45,056 nucleotides of DNA from Sedimentisphaerales bacterium. Its GTDB lineage: Bacteria > Planctomycetota > Phycisphaerae > Sedimentisphaerales > SM23-30. Positions within the stretch are counted from its first letter, which is position 1. The number at the start of each line of letters is the position of its first letter. The position numbers and the translations under genes are program-made. This document shows positions 1 through 9,557 of the stretch, piece by piece. The notes beneath the pieces are model-generated. The model was not told the DNA's origin. It saw nothing but the letters and a program-made list of their open reading frames with translations, and did not search any database. The DNA lies in contig JAFGKT010000057.1 of the NCBI GenBank assembly GCA_016928435.1, positions 1 to 45,056 on the forward strand. Direction: 5' to 3'.

Positions 1-1290
1 ACAGCCCGGCGACATCAGCACCACATCACCCGCCCCGCCTCGCTCCGCCGCCAAACGTACCGCCGCCGCGAAGTCGTCTTTGCTTAGCCCATCAGCCGTA
101 ACAACTTCCAAATCACTACCCCCAACACATTCCTTCGCTGCGTTAATCTCCGCCAACAACTTTCCCCGCACCTGCCCCAACAGTACCACCGCCTTTATTT
201 TCGCGCCCGGTTCAACTAACCGATTCGCCAATGCCGCGAAAGAAACCCCTTTGTCATACCCACCTAAAATAAAAATCTTATTTTCCTCAAAAGCCTCTAT
301 CGCCGCGATCACACTTTCAGGCGTAGTCGCTATCGAATCATTATAATATCGCACCCCGTCAACTTCCCCCACCAACTCCAACCGATGCTCTAACCCCTTA
401 AACCCCGCCAACGCCTTCCGCACCAAATCGCAAGGCAAACCCAATTCCTCACCTACCGCCCACGCCGCCGCCGCGTTCAACTGATTATGCCCGCCAGGCA
501 CCGCTAACTCAATATCACGCCAATCCTCCGCTGGATACCACAACACCTTACCTGCCGTCAAACTTGCCCAATCCGCCAGCGCTGCGTCCTGTCGATTCAG
601 CACCGCTGTATCCGCCGGGCCTTGATAACGCAATATATTCTGTTTCGCCTCAACATACGCTTTCATACTGCCGTGCCAATCCAGATGGTTCGGCGAAATA
701 TTCGTAACCACCGCCAACTGCGGACTAACCTTCATCCGCCCCAAATCCTCCAACTGAAAACTGCTCAGCTCCAGCACCACAATATCATCCGCCCCAATTT
801 CATCTATCTTACAAAGCAGATTCTCCCGCCCAATATTCCCCCCTAACCAAACATTACCCGCTAACCGCCCCGCTTCACTGCCCGCCTTCAGCACCTCATA
901 AATCATCGCCGTCGTCGTACTCTTACCATTGCTGCCGGTTATACCCACTTTGTAGGCATTGCAGCGTGCAAAAAACAAATTCATCTCACTGGTCAGTTCC
1001 GTCCCGCCTGACTGTGCAGCCTTTAAGTATTGCGAATCACGCTTTACCGCGGGGTTCACCACTACTACATCCGCGTTGCGAAAATCCGCTTCGTCATGCC
1101 CACCCAAATGAAACTCGATCGGCAACCCCACCAGCGCCTCCAAACTCCCCGCCAACTTCTCAGCCGGGTCTTTATCCGTAACGGTAACCTTCGCCCCCTG
1201 CCCCACCAAATATCTACACACACCCACACCGCCCCCAAAACGCCCTAATCCCATCACTAAAACCCGTTTACCACTAAGCGAGTTAGACAC
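1..1290 (-). CDS. murD: UDP-N-acetylmuramoylalanine--D-glutamate ligase MurD (3' end cut by window)
   Basis: Cytoplasmic ATP-dependent ligase that adds D-glutamate to UDP-MurNAc-L-alanine in peptidoglycan synthesis. I translated the minus strand by hand from a GTG at 1290: it opens with a Rossmann-like N-terminus (KRVLVMGLGRFGGGVGV), carries the Mur-ligase P-loop GITGSNGKSTTT, then the substrate region NHLDWHGS, and the C-terminal domain start GLEHRLELV with YNDSIATTP. It reaches DVVLMSPGC at the window edge, which matches the DVVLLSPACASFD region near the end of MurD, so about 20-30 residues are missing. The start has GAGGTG about 8 nt upstream. pyrF lies 58 nt upstream on the same strand, so the two may be co-transcribed. 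The frame is open throughout. Assignment is secure. Confidence 0.93.
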   Translation of the reverse strand, partial: MSNSLSGKRVLVMGLGRFGGGVGVCRYLVGQGAKVTVTDKDPAEKLAGSLEALVGLPIEFHLGGHDEADFRNADVVVVNPAVKRDSQYLKAAQSGGTELTSEMNLFFARCNAYKVGITGSNGKSTTTAMIYEVLKAGSEAGRLAGNVWLGGNIGRENLLCKIDEIGADDIVVLELSSFQLEDLGRMKVSPQLAVVTNISPNHLDWHGSMKAYVEAKQNILRYQGPADTAVLNRQDAALADWASLTAGKVLWYPAEDWRDIELAVPGGHNQLNAAAAWAVGEELGLPCDLVRKALAGFKGLEHRLELVGEVDGVRYYNDSIATTPESVIAAIEAFEENKIFILGGYDKGVSFAALANRLVEPGAKIKAVVLLGQVRGKLLAEINAAKECVGGSDLEVVTADGLSKDDFAAAVRLAAERGGAGDVVLMSPGC

Positions 1291-1348
1291 CTTAAGTTCA
1301 CCTCAAATCCTTTTGCGACAAACTCTGTCCACCCCACCCAAGGCGACT

Positions 1349-2293
1349 CTAAACACCGGCAACTTGGTTCAATTCCGCTTTCATGTCCAAACAAGCCTGT
1401 TCGATGCACTTTTCCCAGTTGTCCCCGAACTGTTCTTTGTACTTGTCATTATTGTAAGCGTAAATAATCGAACGCGAAGCGCTCACCAGTACGCCCGTGC
1501 CGTCATCTTTGGCAAACTGCATGCAATCAGCTGCGCCGGCGCCCTGCGCACCATAGCCCGGCACCAAAAATATCGCTTGCGGATACTGCTGGCGCAACTG
1601 CTTGGCTTGCTCAGCCGCGGTACCGCCTACCACCATACCAACATTACTCAAGCCGCACGTACCTACCCGCTTCGGCTCACAAGCAACACCGGCTACCTGC
1701 TCAGCCAAAACCTCAAAATATTTCTTACCGTCAGCGTTTACCATATCCTGCAACGACGCCGAAGATGGATTGCTCGCCCGCACCCAAACAAATATCCCTT
1801 TGCCTTGTTCGTTCGCCAAGTCAGCGAAGGGCAATATCCCGTCCAGCCCCGCGAAACCATTTACCGTAATCGCGTCCGGAGCCACAATCGACTCCATATC
1901 CACAAACTCCGGATTCTTCAAGTGACCTTCCGCGTAAGCAGCCGCGGTCGAGCCGATATCACCCCGCTTCACGTCCCCTATCGTCTCCAAGCCCAGTTCA
2001 TCGGCTTCCTGCAGCAGCGAAAAATAACTTTCGACCCCTTCCCAATAATAACGCTCAAAAAACGCGATATTAAACTTAACAGCCGGAACTAACGGAGCAA
2101 CTATCCGCAATACCTTGGTACTGAACTCAAAAATAGCGTCTATCGCAGCTTCCAGATCTTGCCCGTCATTCAGGTCGCTTCGCTCGATTATCTGTTTCGG
2201 CAAAGAAGAATAAACCGGGTCAATCCCGACAATTGCGCATGTACCTTTATCTTTAACACCCTGCATCAGGCGATCTGCAAAATGGTCAGCCAC
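1349..2293 (-). CDS. pyrF: Orotidine 5'-phosphate decarboxylase, group 2 (PyrF)
   Basis: Decarboxylates OMP to UMP, the last step of de novo pyrimidine synthesis, in the cytoplasm. The 314-aa length and the catalytic segment DVKRGDIGSTA (about residues 107-117, Lys109) mark the longer group 2 type, as in mycobacteria and planctomycetes, rather than the ~230-aa E. coli type. The phosphate-binding end VPGYGAQGA and the SASRSI segment are also visible. The start is GTG, supported by AAAGGA about 8 nt upstream; no ATG start fits better. It is the first gene of a possible pyrF-murD pair; a weak -10-like TATATT lies upstream at 2387-2392 on the minus strand. Confidence 0.95.
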   Translation of the reverse strand: MADHFADRLMQGVKDKGTCAIVGIDPVYSSLPKQIIERSDLNDGQDLEAAIDAIFEFSTKVLRIVAPLVPAVKFNIAFFERYYWEGVESYFSLLQEADELGLETIGDVKRGDIGSTAAAYAEGHLKNPEFVDMESIVAPDAITVNGFAGLDGILPFADLANEQGKGIFVWVRASNPSSASLQDMVNADGKKYFEVLAEQVAGVACEPKRVGTCGLSNVGMVVGGTAAEQAKQLRQQYPQAIFLVPGYGAQGAGAADCMQFAKDDGTGVLVSASRSIIYAYNNDKYKEQFGDNWEKCIEQACLDMKAELNQVAGV

Positions 2294-2549
2294 TTCTACA
2301 TCCTTTCAAAAACGAATCGCTTTCCGTGCTTCAAAATCATCTTGGTTCGCTTGGTTTTTTTCAGCCAAGCCTCTACCAAACAACCCAATATAACCACAAC
2401 GGCGTTGACTGCAAGGCAGAAATCCCCCTAAAGCCCAACAAAATCAAGTCTGAGCCTCAATTTTAGGGCGTCAATCAATGAATGACCCCCTTTTTAAGGT
2501 AGGCCAATCAAAAATCCCCCACTATCCCCTCTAGAACAGTCCTTGTCTC
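2294..2549. other. Intergenic region upstream of pyrF
   Basis: No gene seen. It holds the likely pyrF promoter (TATATT on the minus strand at 2392-2387, with a poor -35 16 nt further upstream). It also holds an inverted repeat with arms GCTTGG/CCAAGC at about 2349-2370, around a T-rich (plus) or A-rich (minus) loop. On the minus strand this would be a hairpin in the pyrF leader. No strong terminator for the upstream response regulator gene was recognised. Confidence 0.4.
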
Positions 2550-3728
2550 TTAGACCCCCACCAAAGCCGCGTCAGCCGCCCGCATCCGAACCAGAAACGG
2601 CTCACGAACACCGACCCCCCCATGGGCACTGCAATTTTTCAGCCGTTCCAGAATGGCATACGTTATTTCATGCCCCTTGGAAACTAACATCAAACCATTA
2701 TGAGAATACACATTTTGGTCAGTTACCATTCCGATCTTCAAGTCCCTTACCGTTGCTTCGACAATCTGAATATCCTCTGGATCAAGAGGCAAACTCGATA
2801 GAGCATCAAGTAATATCGGGTTATACACATCTTCACGTTGCCTCAGTTGCGTCAGCGCTTTCTCGTGAGACATCGACCCAGCATAGAACTGGTCGAAATC
2901 CAACGCCAGCTTCAGCATCTGGCCTCCCAACACCTCGATATTATCCAGTTGATAATTATCCTCATCATCCGGCCTGCTCTTGAAATGGCTCTGTTGGTTG
3001 CTTATCATTCCCGCGATAACGGCCATACGGGGAATATTCTCCAACAGCTTACAGCCAACCACCGGATGATCCACATACATTCTTTTTTCCGCGGGCGTCA
3101 AGCCACCTTTACCTGAATAAATCTTCTCTACTAAGTCAGGAGGCAAACTCACACAGCCTATCTGCGAAAGCATCGCAGCTAGCTCATACTGCCAAATATC
3201 ATCCAAACCCAACACCTTCGCCATATGCGAAACATAACGCTTTATGCGTGAACTCCAGCCGAAAGCCGTGGGATTGGCGACACTTAATATTTCCGTCAAT
3301 ACCCGAACACTTCCCCGCAAAGTCTGTTCGAGCAATTCCCGCTCAGCGATAACTAAATGATGCTGTTCAACTCCTGCTCTCAGCGCTTTGACCAATTGAT
3401 TTGACTGGCAAGGCTTGGTCAAAAAACGAAAGATATTCCCATGATTAACCGCGTCAACCGTCGTCTGCACATCGACATTACCCGTGAGCATTATCCGAAC
3501 AGTATCCGGACTTAATTCTCTCACGAGCGAGAGAAACTGTATCCCATCCATCCCCGGCATGCATAGGTCCGCCACTATGACAGCAAACGGTGTCTCGGAA
3601 TTCTCTATCGCTTCCAAACCCTCGGCACTTCCTTGAGCCAGAGTGATGCTGAATTCCTTATAGAACTGACGTTTGTACGATTCCAAAAGATTAATGTCAT
3701 CGTCAACAAATAGTACTTTGTGAAGCAT
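2550..3728 (-). CDS. Response regulator with degenerate HD-GYP output domain
   Basis: REC domain at residues 1-120 with acidic pocket VDDD, phosphoacceptor Asp54 in VADLCMPGMDG, and Lys105 in TKPC. The C-terminal half aligns by eye with the HD-GYP regulator at 5439, but the key residues are gone. The HD dyad (HDIGKIGIPD in the paralogue) reads SQIGCVSLPPD around residue 188, and the HHERWDGNGYP segment reads QQSHFKSRPDD. It is therefore unlikely to hydrolyse c-di-GMP; an adaptor or binding role is an inference. I chose ATG at 3728 because GAGGG sits 8 nt upstream; an in-frame GTG at 3764 would add 12 unrelated residues. It is the last gene of the signalling island, 404 nt after the HDOD regulator, so it may have its own promoter. 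Confidence 0.85.
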   Translation of the reverse strand: MLHKVLFVDDDINLLESYKRQFYKEFSITLAQGSAEGLEAIENSETPFAVIVADLCMPGMDGIQFLSLVRELSPDTVRIMLTGNVDVQTTVDAVNHGNIFRFLTKPCQSNQLVKALRAGVEQHHLVIAERELLEQTLRGSVRVLTEILSVANPTAFGWSSRIKRYVSHMAKVLGLDDIWQYELAAMLSQIGCVSLPPDLVEKIYSGKGGLTPAEKRMYVDHPVVGCKLLENIPRMAVIAGMISNQQSHFKSRPDDEDNYQLDNIEVLGGQMLKLALDFDQFYAGSMSHEKALTQLRQREDVYNPILLDALSSLPLDPEDIQIVEATVRDLKIGMVTDQNVYSHNGLMLVSKGHEITYAILERLKNCSAHGGVGVREPFLVRMRAADAALVGV

Positions 3729-4132
3729 AGCAAATTCCCTCGATTTACATTGCCGGCATCCCACAAAACGATTTGCGCGTTAACCCATCATACAGTGATT
3801 TCACCGCATAAAGATCGCCCAGTCCGAAAACAGCTTGACCTGGACCTTAACGTACAAACCCACAATAACTCCCTAATACACAGGGAATCATCGATCAGCA
3901 GAATACCTTACCTTTCCTTACCTGATCTCCATCCATCTTTTAGGTCAGCCACAAACAATCAGCCGACCACAATCCTCATCTTCCTCTCCAAACATCGCGT
4001 ATTGCATCCCATATCACACAATACGTTAGTACCGCCGACAAAACTCCTCATCCAACCAGCCCTATCGCATTACCCATATCAAATCGCTGATACTGCCGGC
4101 AGATTTAGAATAAATATCTTAAGAATACTTCA
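3729..4132. other. 404-bp intergenic region between two response regulator genes
   Basis: No convincing gene on either strand; the long plus-strand frame here has no start signal and no protein-like character. It probably contains the promoter of the degenerate HD-GYP regulator (minus). The notable structure is an inverted repeat GATCAG...CTGATC (3893-3926), whose loop contains the direct repeat CTTACC...CTTACC. Confidence 0.35.
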
Positions 4133-5347
4133 CTACCGGGCTGAAACTGCCCCGACTTCCGAGCATGCTTCACGCCAACATGGCATCCGATCCGCCAAAC
4201 CTATCGATTCCAGATAAGCTGTGTCAATCTCGCTACTATCGCCCAATACACTTGCATCCTCGCTCTCGCTGACAATGGCGTTGGCAACATGAACCGCCGT
4301 GATGATCGAAAACTCATCTTTGTTGCTGGCTTGCGGGTTGTGATGAAACACGATCGCCTCGATTACCGAATCATCAAAACCCCAAAGTCCCAGCAAGTAA
4401 CTGCCAATCTCGGCATGAGTGACATCATAGACTTTTCGCTCAGCTTCCAAGGAACTTAGGCTATCTTCCTTTATTAATCGCAGTACTGTTTGGTATTCCA
4501 CAGGCGTCTTCGCTGCCAGAATAATCTTCCCTATGTCGTGCAACGTCCCAGCTATTAACGACTGAGCCGCAATCTCCGCTGAGGCTTGCTCTGCCTCCGC
4601 GATGGCCCGAGCGCAACGGCTGACCCTCAGACTGTGATCCCATAAATGCGAATGCGGGAAGCCCTTGGCCAAACCGTCTTCAAACTGACCGAAAATCCGA
4701 ATCGAAAGCACTAATACCGACATGGTCTCCAGGCCCAGTAAACTCACTGCCTGCTGAATATCTGTAACACGCTGCCTAACACCAAAAAAGGCTGAATTCA
4801 CCAAATGCAAAATCTTGCTTGTCATACTGACATCTTGAGTGACGATCTCACTAACCTTAGCTATGGAAGCATCTGGAGATTTCAGCTCACCCATCAACTC
4901 TGTATATAATCGCGAAAGGCAAGGCAATGACTCCAACTGCGCTATCGCGCATTGCAGCTTCTCATTTGTCAGCAAACCACTAAGCGAAGAAACGCGGGTT
5001 ATTGTGCTTTTGAGGGTTTCCGCGTCACAGGGTTTGGGCAAATACTGATGGATGGGCCCAACCGAATTCAATATCATTTCTTTGGATGTCTGCCCCGACA
5101 AAGCGATACGCACCATCTTTGGATGCTGTGAACGAACATGTTCCATCAATTTCGCGCCGTCAATGCCGGGCATGCGCATATCAGAAACAATAATATCGCA
5201 TTTATGTTCCGCCAAGAAATCCAGCGCCGCTTGCCCTCCCGCCACAAAATGCATCTCCCATTCCTTGTGCATCGAACGCAACATACGGCGTAAACCATCC
5301 AGTATGCGAATCTCGTCGTCCACAAATAAAATTTGGCGTTTCTGCAT
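4133..5347 (-). CDS. Response regulator with HDOD output domain
   Basis: REC domain at residues 1-125: VDDE pocket, phosphoacceptor Asp56 in VSDMRMPGIDG, conserved Lys in LPKPC. After a short linker comes an HDOD domain at roughly residues 135-345 (DVSMTSKILHLVNSAFFG, then AVSLLGLETMSVLVLS, then GTLHDIGKIIL and IVFHHNP). HDOD domains are non-enzymatic relatives of HD hydrolases that act as signalling scaffolds. This one retains an HD-like GTLHDIGK, so residual metal binding is possible. ATG at 5347 has AGGAG 7 nt upstream. The gene follows the HD-GYP regulator by 91 nt on the same strand and shares with it the N-terminal pattern FVDDE...LDGLRRMLR, so the two REC domains look like recent duplicates. 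Confidence 0.9.
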   Translation of the reverse strand: MQKRQILFVDDEIRILDGLRRMLRSMHKEWEMHFVAGGQAALDFLAEHKCDIIVSDMRMPGIDGAKLMEHVRSQHPKMVRIALSGQTSKEMILNSVGPIHQYLPKPCDAETLKSTITRVSSLSGLLTNEKLQCAIAQLESLPCLSRLYTELMGELKSPDASIAKVSEIVTQDVSMTSKILHLVNSAFFGVRQRVTDIQQAVSLLGLETMSVLVLSIRIFGQFEDGLAKGFPHSHLWDHSLRVSRCARAIAEAEQASAEIAAQSLIAGTLHDIGKIILAAKTPVEYQTVLRLIKEDSLSSLEAERKVYDVTHAEIGSYLLGLWGFDDSVIEAIVFHHNPQASNKDEFSIITAVHVANAIVSESEDASVLGDSSEIDTAYLESIGLADRMPCWREACSEVGAVSAR

Positions 5348-5438
5348 AGCTTATCTCCTGAATCTCGCTGGATTCTTCTATATGCAACCAATGGCAAAAA
5401 TGATATTCATTAATACCTCTGCAGCACCATCTTGATGC

Positions 5439-6563
5439 TTATATTTCGACTGACACCGCCAGCTCCTCCGAAAACCGATCGTGAATCTCACGGAATACTT
5501 CGCGCACGTTTCTGAAGGCCTCAACTATAACCGGATCAAAATGACTGCCGCTTCCTTCGTATATAATCTGGGTCGCTCGCGCTTCGCTATAAGGGGCCTT
5601 GTATGGGCGATGCGAACGCAACGCGTCGTAAACATCGGCTAACGCCACAATTCGGGCTTCGATGGGTATTTCGTCGCCCTTGAGACCCTCCGGATAACCA
5701 TTGCCATCCCATCTTTCATGATGATAGTTCGATATCACACCGGCCATAATCAGCAGAGGATTGTCTTGAACCTTTTTATTCAAACGAGTACGATGCCAAC
5801 GCAGAAACGGCTTCATACCTGACGGCTCCTGCAGCAAAATATTGACACCAATCTCGCAATGCCTCTGCATTATTTTCCATTCTTCCGGGGTCAATTCGCC
5901 GGGCTTCAACATGATAGTATCCGGAATACCAATTTTACCTATATCATGCAGAGGACTCGCCAGGAATATCGTCTCTATAAACTCCCGTGACATCTTCAAT
6001 TCTTCAGCCAAGGCTCGACAATAACAGCCCACCCGCACAATATGACATCCTGTGGCTTCGTCACGGTATTCCGATGCCTTACCCAAACGAAGAATCAAAT
6101 CCAAGCGTGAATCTTCCAAAGCAGCGGTTCGTTCGGCAACCCGCTGGTCCAATATGTGATTTTGGTCCTTCAACTCGTCTTGGTAAAACTTCAGACGCAA
6201 CACACTCTGCAAACGCGCCAACAGATAAGCTGAGTCAACCGGCTTATTCAACAGATCCGTCGCCCCGGCATCCAATGCCTGACGCTTCAGTACCCGATCG
6301 TTATTACCTGTCAGAATAATCACAGGTATGTCGCAGGTCTTTGAGTTTTCACGTAGATTCTGTAAAAAGCAAAAACCATCCTGGCCCGGCATCGACACAT
6401 CACAAATAATAACATCAACACTGTTTGATTCTATGTGACCCATAGCTTCATCAACTGTAGAAGCGAAATACATATCCCATTCATCGCGTTTATCGCGCAG
6501 CATACGGCGTAATCCATCCAGGAAATTACGCTCGTCGTCAACAAATAGTATTTGCTTCTTCAT
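5439..6563 (-). CDS. Response regulator with HD-GYP c-di-GMP phosphodiesterase domain
   Basis: REC domain (about residues 4-120; phosphoacceptor Asp near 55 in CDVSMPGQDG, Lys near 107 in NKPV), then a coiled linker and an HD-GYP domain. The HD-GYP signatures are intact: HDIGKIGIPD near 206, HHERWDGNGYPEGLKG near 282, and ALADVYDALRSHRPYK. Family members hydrolyse cyclic di-GMP, so phosphorylation here should lower c-di-GMP (inference from family). An extra stretch of about 25 residues (EPSGMKPFLRWHRTRLNKK) sits between the HD and GYP motifs. ATG at 6563 is favoured by AAGGTGG 7 nt upstream; that site overlaps the TAA of the preceding kinase gene, which implies translational coupling. A TTG one codon earlier is less likely. 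Confidence 0.94.
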   Translation of the reverse strand: MKKQILFVDDERNFLDGLRRMLRDKRDEWDMYFASTVDEAMGHIESNSVDVIICDVSMPGQDGFCFLQNLRENSKTCDIPVIILTGNNDRVLKRQALDAGATDLLNKPVDSAYLLARLQSVLRLKFYQDELKDQNHILDQRVAERTAALEDSRLDLILRLGKASEYRDEATGCHIVRVGCYCRALAEELKMSREFIETIFLASPLHDIGKIGIPDTIMLKPGELTPEEWKIMQRHCEIGVNILLQEPSGMKPFLRWHRTRLNKKVQDNPLLIMAGVISNYHHERWDGNGYPEGLKGDEIPIEARIVALADVYDALRSHRPYKAPYSEARATQIIYEGSGSHFDPVIVEAFRNVREVFREIHDRFSEELAVSVEI

Positions 6564-6575
6564 CAAAGAACCACC

Positions 6576-8576
6576 TTAGCTCTTGACAACATGCTGCAAA
6601 GGTAAACGTACTATGAAAGTGCTGCCCACGCCCAATTCTGTCTCAAAGCGGATCGAGCCGCCGTGCCTTTCACTTATTATTGAATGAACCATATATAAGC
6701 CCTGCCCCATACCCGAACCAACTTCCTTCGTCGTGAAAAACGGGTCGAATATGTGACTGCGTATATCTTCCGCTATGCCGCCGCCGGTGTCACTGACGCG
6801 AATCTCGACTTCACCGTGATCCGCTATATATCTCGTACTGACACCAATTCTGCCTTGTATGCCCGGCTCGTTCCCTGCCTTCTCTATCGCGTCGCAGGCG
6901 TTGCTGATCAAATTCAGCATTACTTGGTTGAAATCTCCCAAACAACACCAAACCAAAGGCAGATTCGGATCATAATCCACATCCATCACCGCGATCTTCT
7001 TCCAGGAATTACGCGTTACCGTTACCGTATTGGCAATAGCCTGATTGATATCGACCGGCGTAGGCCCCTCTGTGGCGGACCCGGAAAACTCCTTCATCGC
7101 CAAAACAATATCCGCTACGTGGCCCACACCTTCCAATGTCTGATGAATCGCATCCGGAACCTCCTGCAACAGAAACTCCAAATCCAACTCGTCAATCATG
7201 CTCTTGATTTCCGTTACAACGGCTTCAGCGTTGCAATCATTCTCGCAATTACCCAGAAGATCGTGCTGGCGGTTCAGCAATTTCGCTATTTGCCCGAATA
7301 TTTCATCCAAAAAGCGAGCGTTGTCACCAACATACTGGGCTGGAGTGTTTATTTCATGCGCGATGCCGGAAGCCAAATGACCGATCGCAGCTAATTTCTC
7401 CGATTGCACCAGTTGAGCCTGAGTTCTATGCAAATCATCTATAACTTTACGCAGCTCCGCTGTGCGCTCCTCCACCATGCTTTCCAGATTGCGACTGTAC
7501 TGCTCCAATTTCTGTTCGGCGGTTATTCGTTCAGCAATCTCGATACCCAACATCTCATTCTTTCTCTCAACTTCAAGATGATGATATTCTTCCTCTTCCA
7601 GAAGTGTTCTGAGAATCGAGTTACGCGCCATTGCGCGAAAAGCGTAAAAACTGCCCCCCACCAACACCAACGCCAAAGCGACCATACCCATAAATGCAAG
7701 CCACGGAGCTGTCCCCCTAACTAACTCCGACATTCGCGTCCGGCATACCAAGTAAAAAGGCGATGAGGGCACGGGAACAACCACGCCAACCATTTCTTCC
7801 AACCGCCCATAATTGTCCAAACCTTCATACACAAACGGCTCACATATGCTCTTATCCGCGTTCTCCCGCAATTCCATCGAATACTCATCATCACCAGAAT
7901 TACCGCTATCAGAAATAAAAGGCCTGTCTTCATAGAGTAACATCGCACGGCTCTGGTGAGCTGCGCGAGGATCGACCATTTGCAAAGCTATGCAATGCCC
8001 CTCGATATACCCAAGTAACTGTCCAACGCGCACTCCGTCAAAATAACACGGGATCGAAATCAATACATCAAAATCATCTCCAACGCCAACCACATCAAAC
8101 CGCGTTTCCGAAGAATCCTCGTCAACCAGCGCCAACCATTGGTCTTCCGGCGTCAATGTCAATCCATCCGACGTGTCCGCCAAGCGAACTCCGTCCACAT
8201 CAACAAAAACCAAACGGTCGTAAACCGGCACGCCCCCGTACTCCGTTTGCTTCTGAATATAATCAAAACGCTCCGCTACCCCAACCAAGCTGGCGCGCAG
8301 ACCGTAAGCCATGGTCATGCCCACCGCTCGATTTTCAAAGTAAGTCGCTAACTCTCGACTGACCGCCAGATTATTCAGATCATAAACCCGCTCAGAGAAG
8401 AAATACCCCAGAGCCGCTGCTACCTCCTCTGAATAGTAACGATGGTCTTCCAGCGAATCACGACGCAACCCTTGATGCGCAATATAATTATCCGCTAATA
8501 GGTAGCCTATGAAACCCACCAGCGTTAAGGCTACAGCCCCAGCCATCAATATACGATACCTGGAGCTGCGACCCAT
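6576..8576 (-). CDS. Membrane sensor histidine kinase with Cache-like periplasmic domain
   Basis: One transmembrane helix near the N-terminus (RILMAGAVALTLVGFIGYLL) is followed by about 250 periplasmic residues with Cache-like features (VYDRLVFVDVDGVRLADT; IPCYFDGVRVGQLLGYIEG). A second helix follows (WLAFMGMVALALVLVGGSFY), then a coiled coil, a HisKA domain with His407 in GIAHEINTP, and an HATPase domain (NLISNACDAIEKAG, DTGGGIAED, FFTTKEVGSGMGQGL). It should autophosphorylate on ligand sensing and pass phosphate to the adjacent regulators. The start is uncertain: ATG 8576 is given, but TTG at 8603 (AAGG 10 nt upstream) would add nine residues. It lies 48 nt after the binding-protein gene and 12 nt before the HD-GYP regulator. 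Confidence 0.92.
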   Translation of the reverse strand: MGRSSRYRILMAGAVALTLVGFIGYLLADNYIAHQGLRRDSLEDHRYYSEEVAAALGYFFSERVYDLNNLAVSRELATYFENRAVGMTMAYGLRASLVGVAERFDYIQKQTEYGGVPVYDRLVFVDVDGVRLADTSDGLTLTPEDQWLALVDEDSSETRFDVVGVGDDFDVLISIPCYFDGVRVGQLLGYIEGHCIALQMVDPRAAHQSRAMLLYEDRPFISDSGNSGDDEYSMELRENADKSICEPFVYEGLDNYGRLEEMVGVVVPVPSSPFYLVCRTRMSELVRGTAPWLAFMGMVALALVLVGGSFYAFRAMARNSILRTLLEEEEYHHLEVERKNEMLGIEIAERITAEQKLEQYSRNLESMVEERTAELRKVIDDLHRTQAQLVQSEKLAAIGHLASGIAHEINTPAQYVGDNARFLDEIFGQIAKLLNRQHDLLGNCENDCNAEAVVTEIKSMIDELDLEFLLQEVPDAIHQTLEGVGHVADIVLAMKEFSGSATEGPTPVDINQAIANTVTVTRNSWKKIAVMDVDYDPNLPLVWCCLGDFNQVMLNLISNACDAIEKAGNEPGIQGRIGVSTRYIADHGEVEIRVSDTGGGIAEDIRSHIFDPFFTTKEVGSGMGQGLYMVHSIISERHGGSIRFETELGVGSTFIVRLPLQHVVKS

Positions 8577-8624
8577 GTTCTTTGTTGCTCTCTTGTTTAC
8601 CAATTGATACCAACCTTGAAGTTA

Positions 8625-9557
8625 CTATTGAGCCTGAACGCCGTTTTCACATTCATTCGCACATTCAACCGATGTCTCAGACATATCTTCATCAAGCGCG
8701 AAAAACTCCGGATAGTAATGAAATACCGCTGGGTAGTATTCCTGCACCAATTCTAAATAAGTGCCGTCAGCCCAAATTTCGTCCAAGAACTCATTAAATT
8801 CTTGACGCAACTGCGGACAATCCGGGCGAAAACCGACACCCATAACTTGCGGTTGGGATATCGGACCAATTATCTTCATACGACCGCCCCATCTTTCCAA
8901 GGCTACCAACGCATCCGGAACATCGATAATCGTGGCCTCAGCCTCTCCCAACAGCACCGCGGGAACCATATCGTTCAGGCCCCCTTCAAAATCCACCGGT
9001 TCCGCGCCTGCACCAGCCAAGTCATGCAAACTCGGGTCCAAACACGTATTGGATTTACACAATACCCGACGATCAGCCAACTGCGCCCGTACCGCCGCGA
9101 TATCCGCATTGACATCGCCGCTCGGTTCTATCGGGGTCAATTCGGAATCGGCCGCGGCAACCAACCATACCTGAGTCGGAAACGTCGGGGTCGAGTAATC
9201 CACCAATTGGTCTCGCCAAGACAGAAAAGTCAAACCATTCGCTATTACGTCACCACGCATTGGATAATCACCCACCAATGCCACATTCGGCTCGCTTCTG
9301 TCAAATTCCGACCCTATCAAACTTTGAATCACATTACCCCAGTTGGCTTCAACATATTCATAACGAACGCCCAAGTGTTGAGCGAAACGCTGCATAAGCT
9401 CAACATCCAAACCCCCGCCCGTACCGGTCACAAAATTGGCGTAAGGCACACCTATGTGACGCAACACGCCCGCTTCACGCACCGAATCCAAATCACCCGC
9501 CCAAACACACATACTGATTGATAATAAAATCATTAATGAAACACAGCCTGCCTTCAT
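8625..9557 (-). CDS. Periplasmic solute-binding protein, family 3 type, in a signalling operon
   Basis: 310 aa with a signal peptide (hydrophobic LMILLSISMCVWAG, cleavage probably after residue ~20). The body looks like an amino-acid-type (SBP family 3) binding domain: GVPYANFVTGTGGGLDVELMQRFAQ, VANWGNVIQ-like segments, VDYSTPTF, and a late LRQEFNEFLDEIWADGTY. Such proteins normally feed ABC importers, but no permease or ATPase is present here. Its ATG overlaps the TGA of the PAS kinase gene by 4 nt (ATGA), with a good AGGAG site, and another kinase follows. I infer a sensory role, presenting a small ligand to one of the kinases. The ligand cannot be read from sequence. Confidence 0.88.
   Translation of the reverse strand: MKAGCVSLMILLSISMCVWAGDLDSVREAGVLRHIGVPYANFVTGTGGGLDVELMQRFAQHLGVRYEYVEANWGNVIQSLIGSEFDRSEPNVALVGDYPMRGDVIANGLTFLSWRDQLVDYSTPTFPTQVWLVAAADSELTPIEPSGDVNADIAAVRAQLADRRVLCKSNTCLDPSLHDLAGAGAEPVDFEGGLNDMVPAVLLGEAEATIIDVPDALVALERWGGRMKIIGPISQPQVMGVGFRPDCPQLRQEFNEFLDEIWADGTYLELVQEYYPAVFHYYPEFFALDEDMSETSVECANECENGVQAQ

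Noticed and set aside
1313..2092. Long plus-strand frame opposite pyrF (259 codons)
   Set aside because: It is antisense to a clear pyrF with an intact active site. Its composition (Arg/His/Pro/Gln-rich) is that of a shadow frame, and it has no ribosome site.
8802..9521. Plus-strand frame of 239 codons opposite the binding-protein gene
   Set aside because: Shadow of a recognised minus-strand gene with signal peptide and a coupled start; the frame has no family features.
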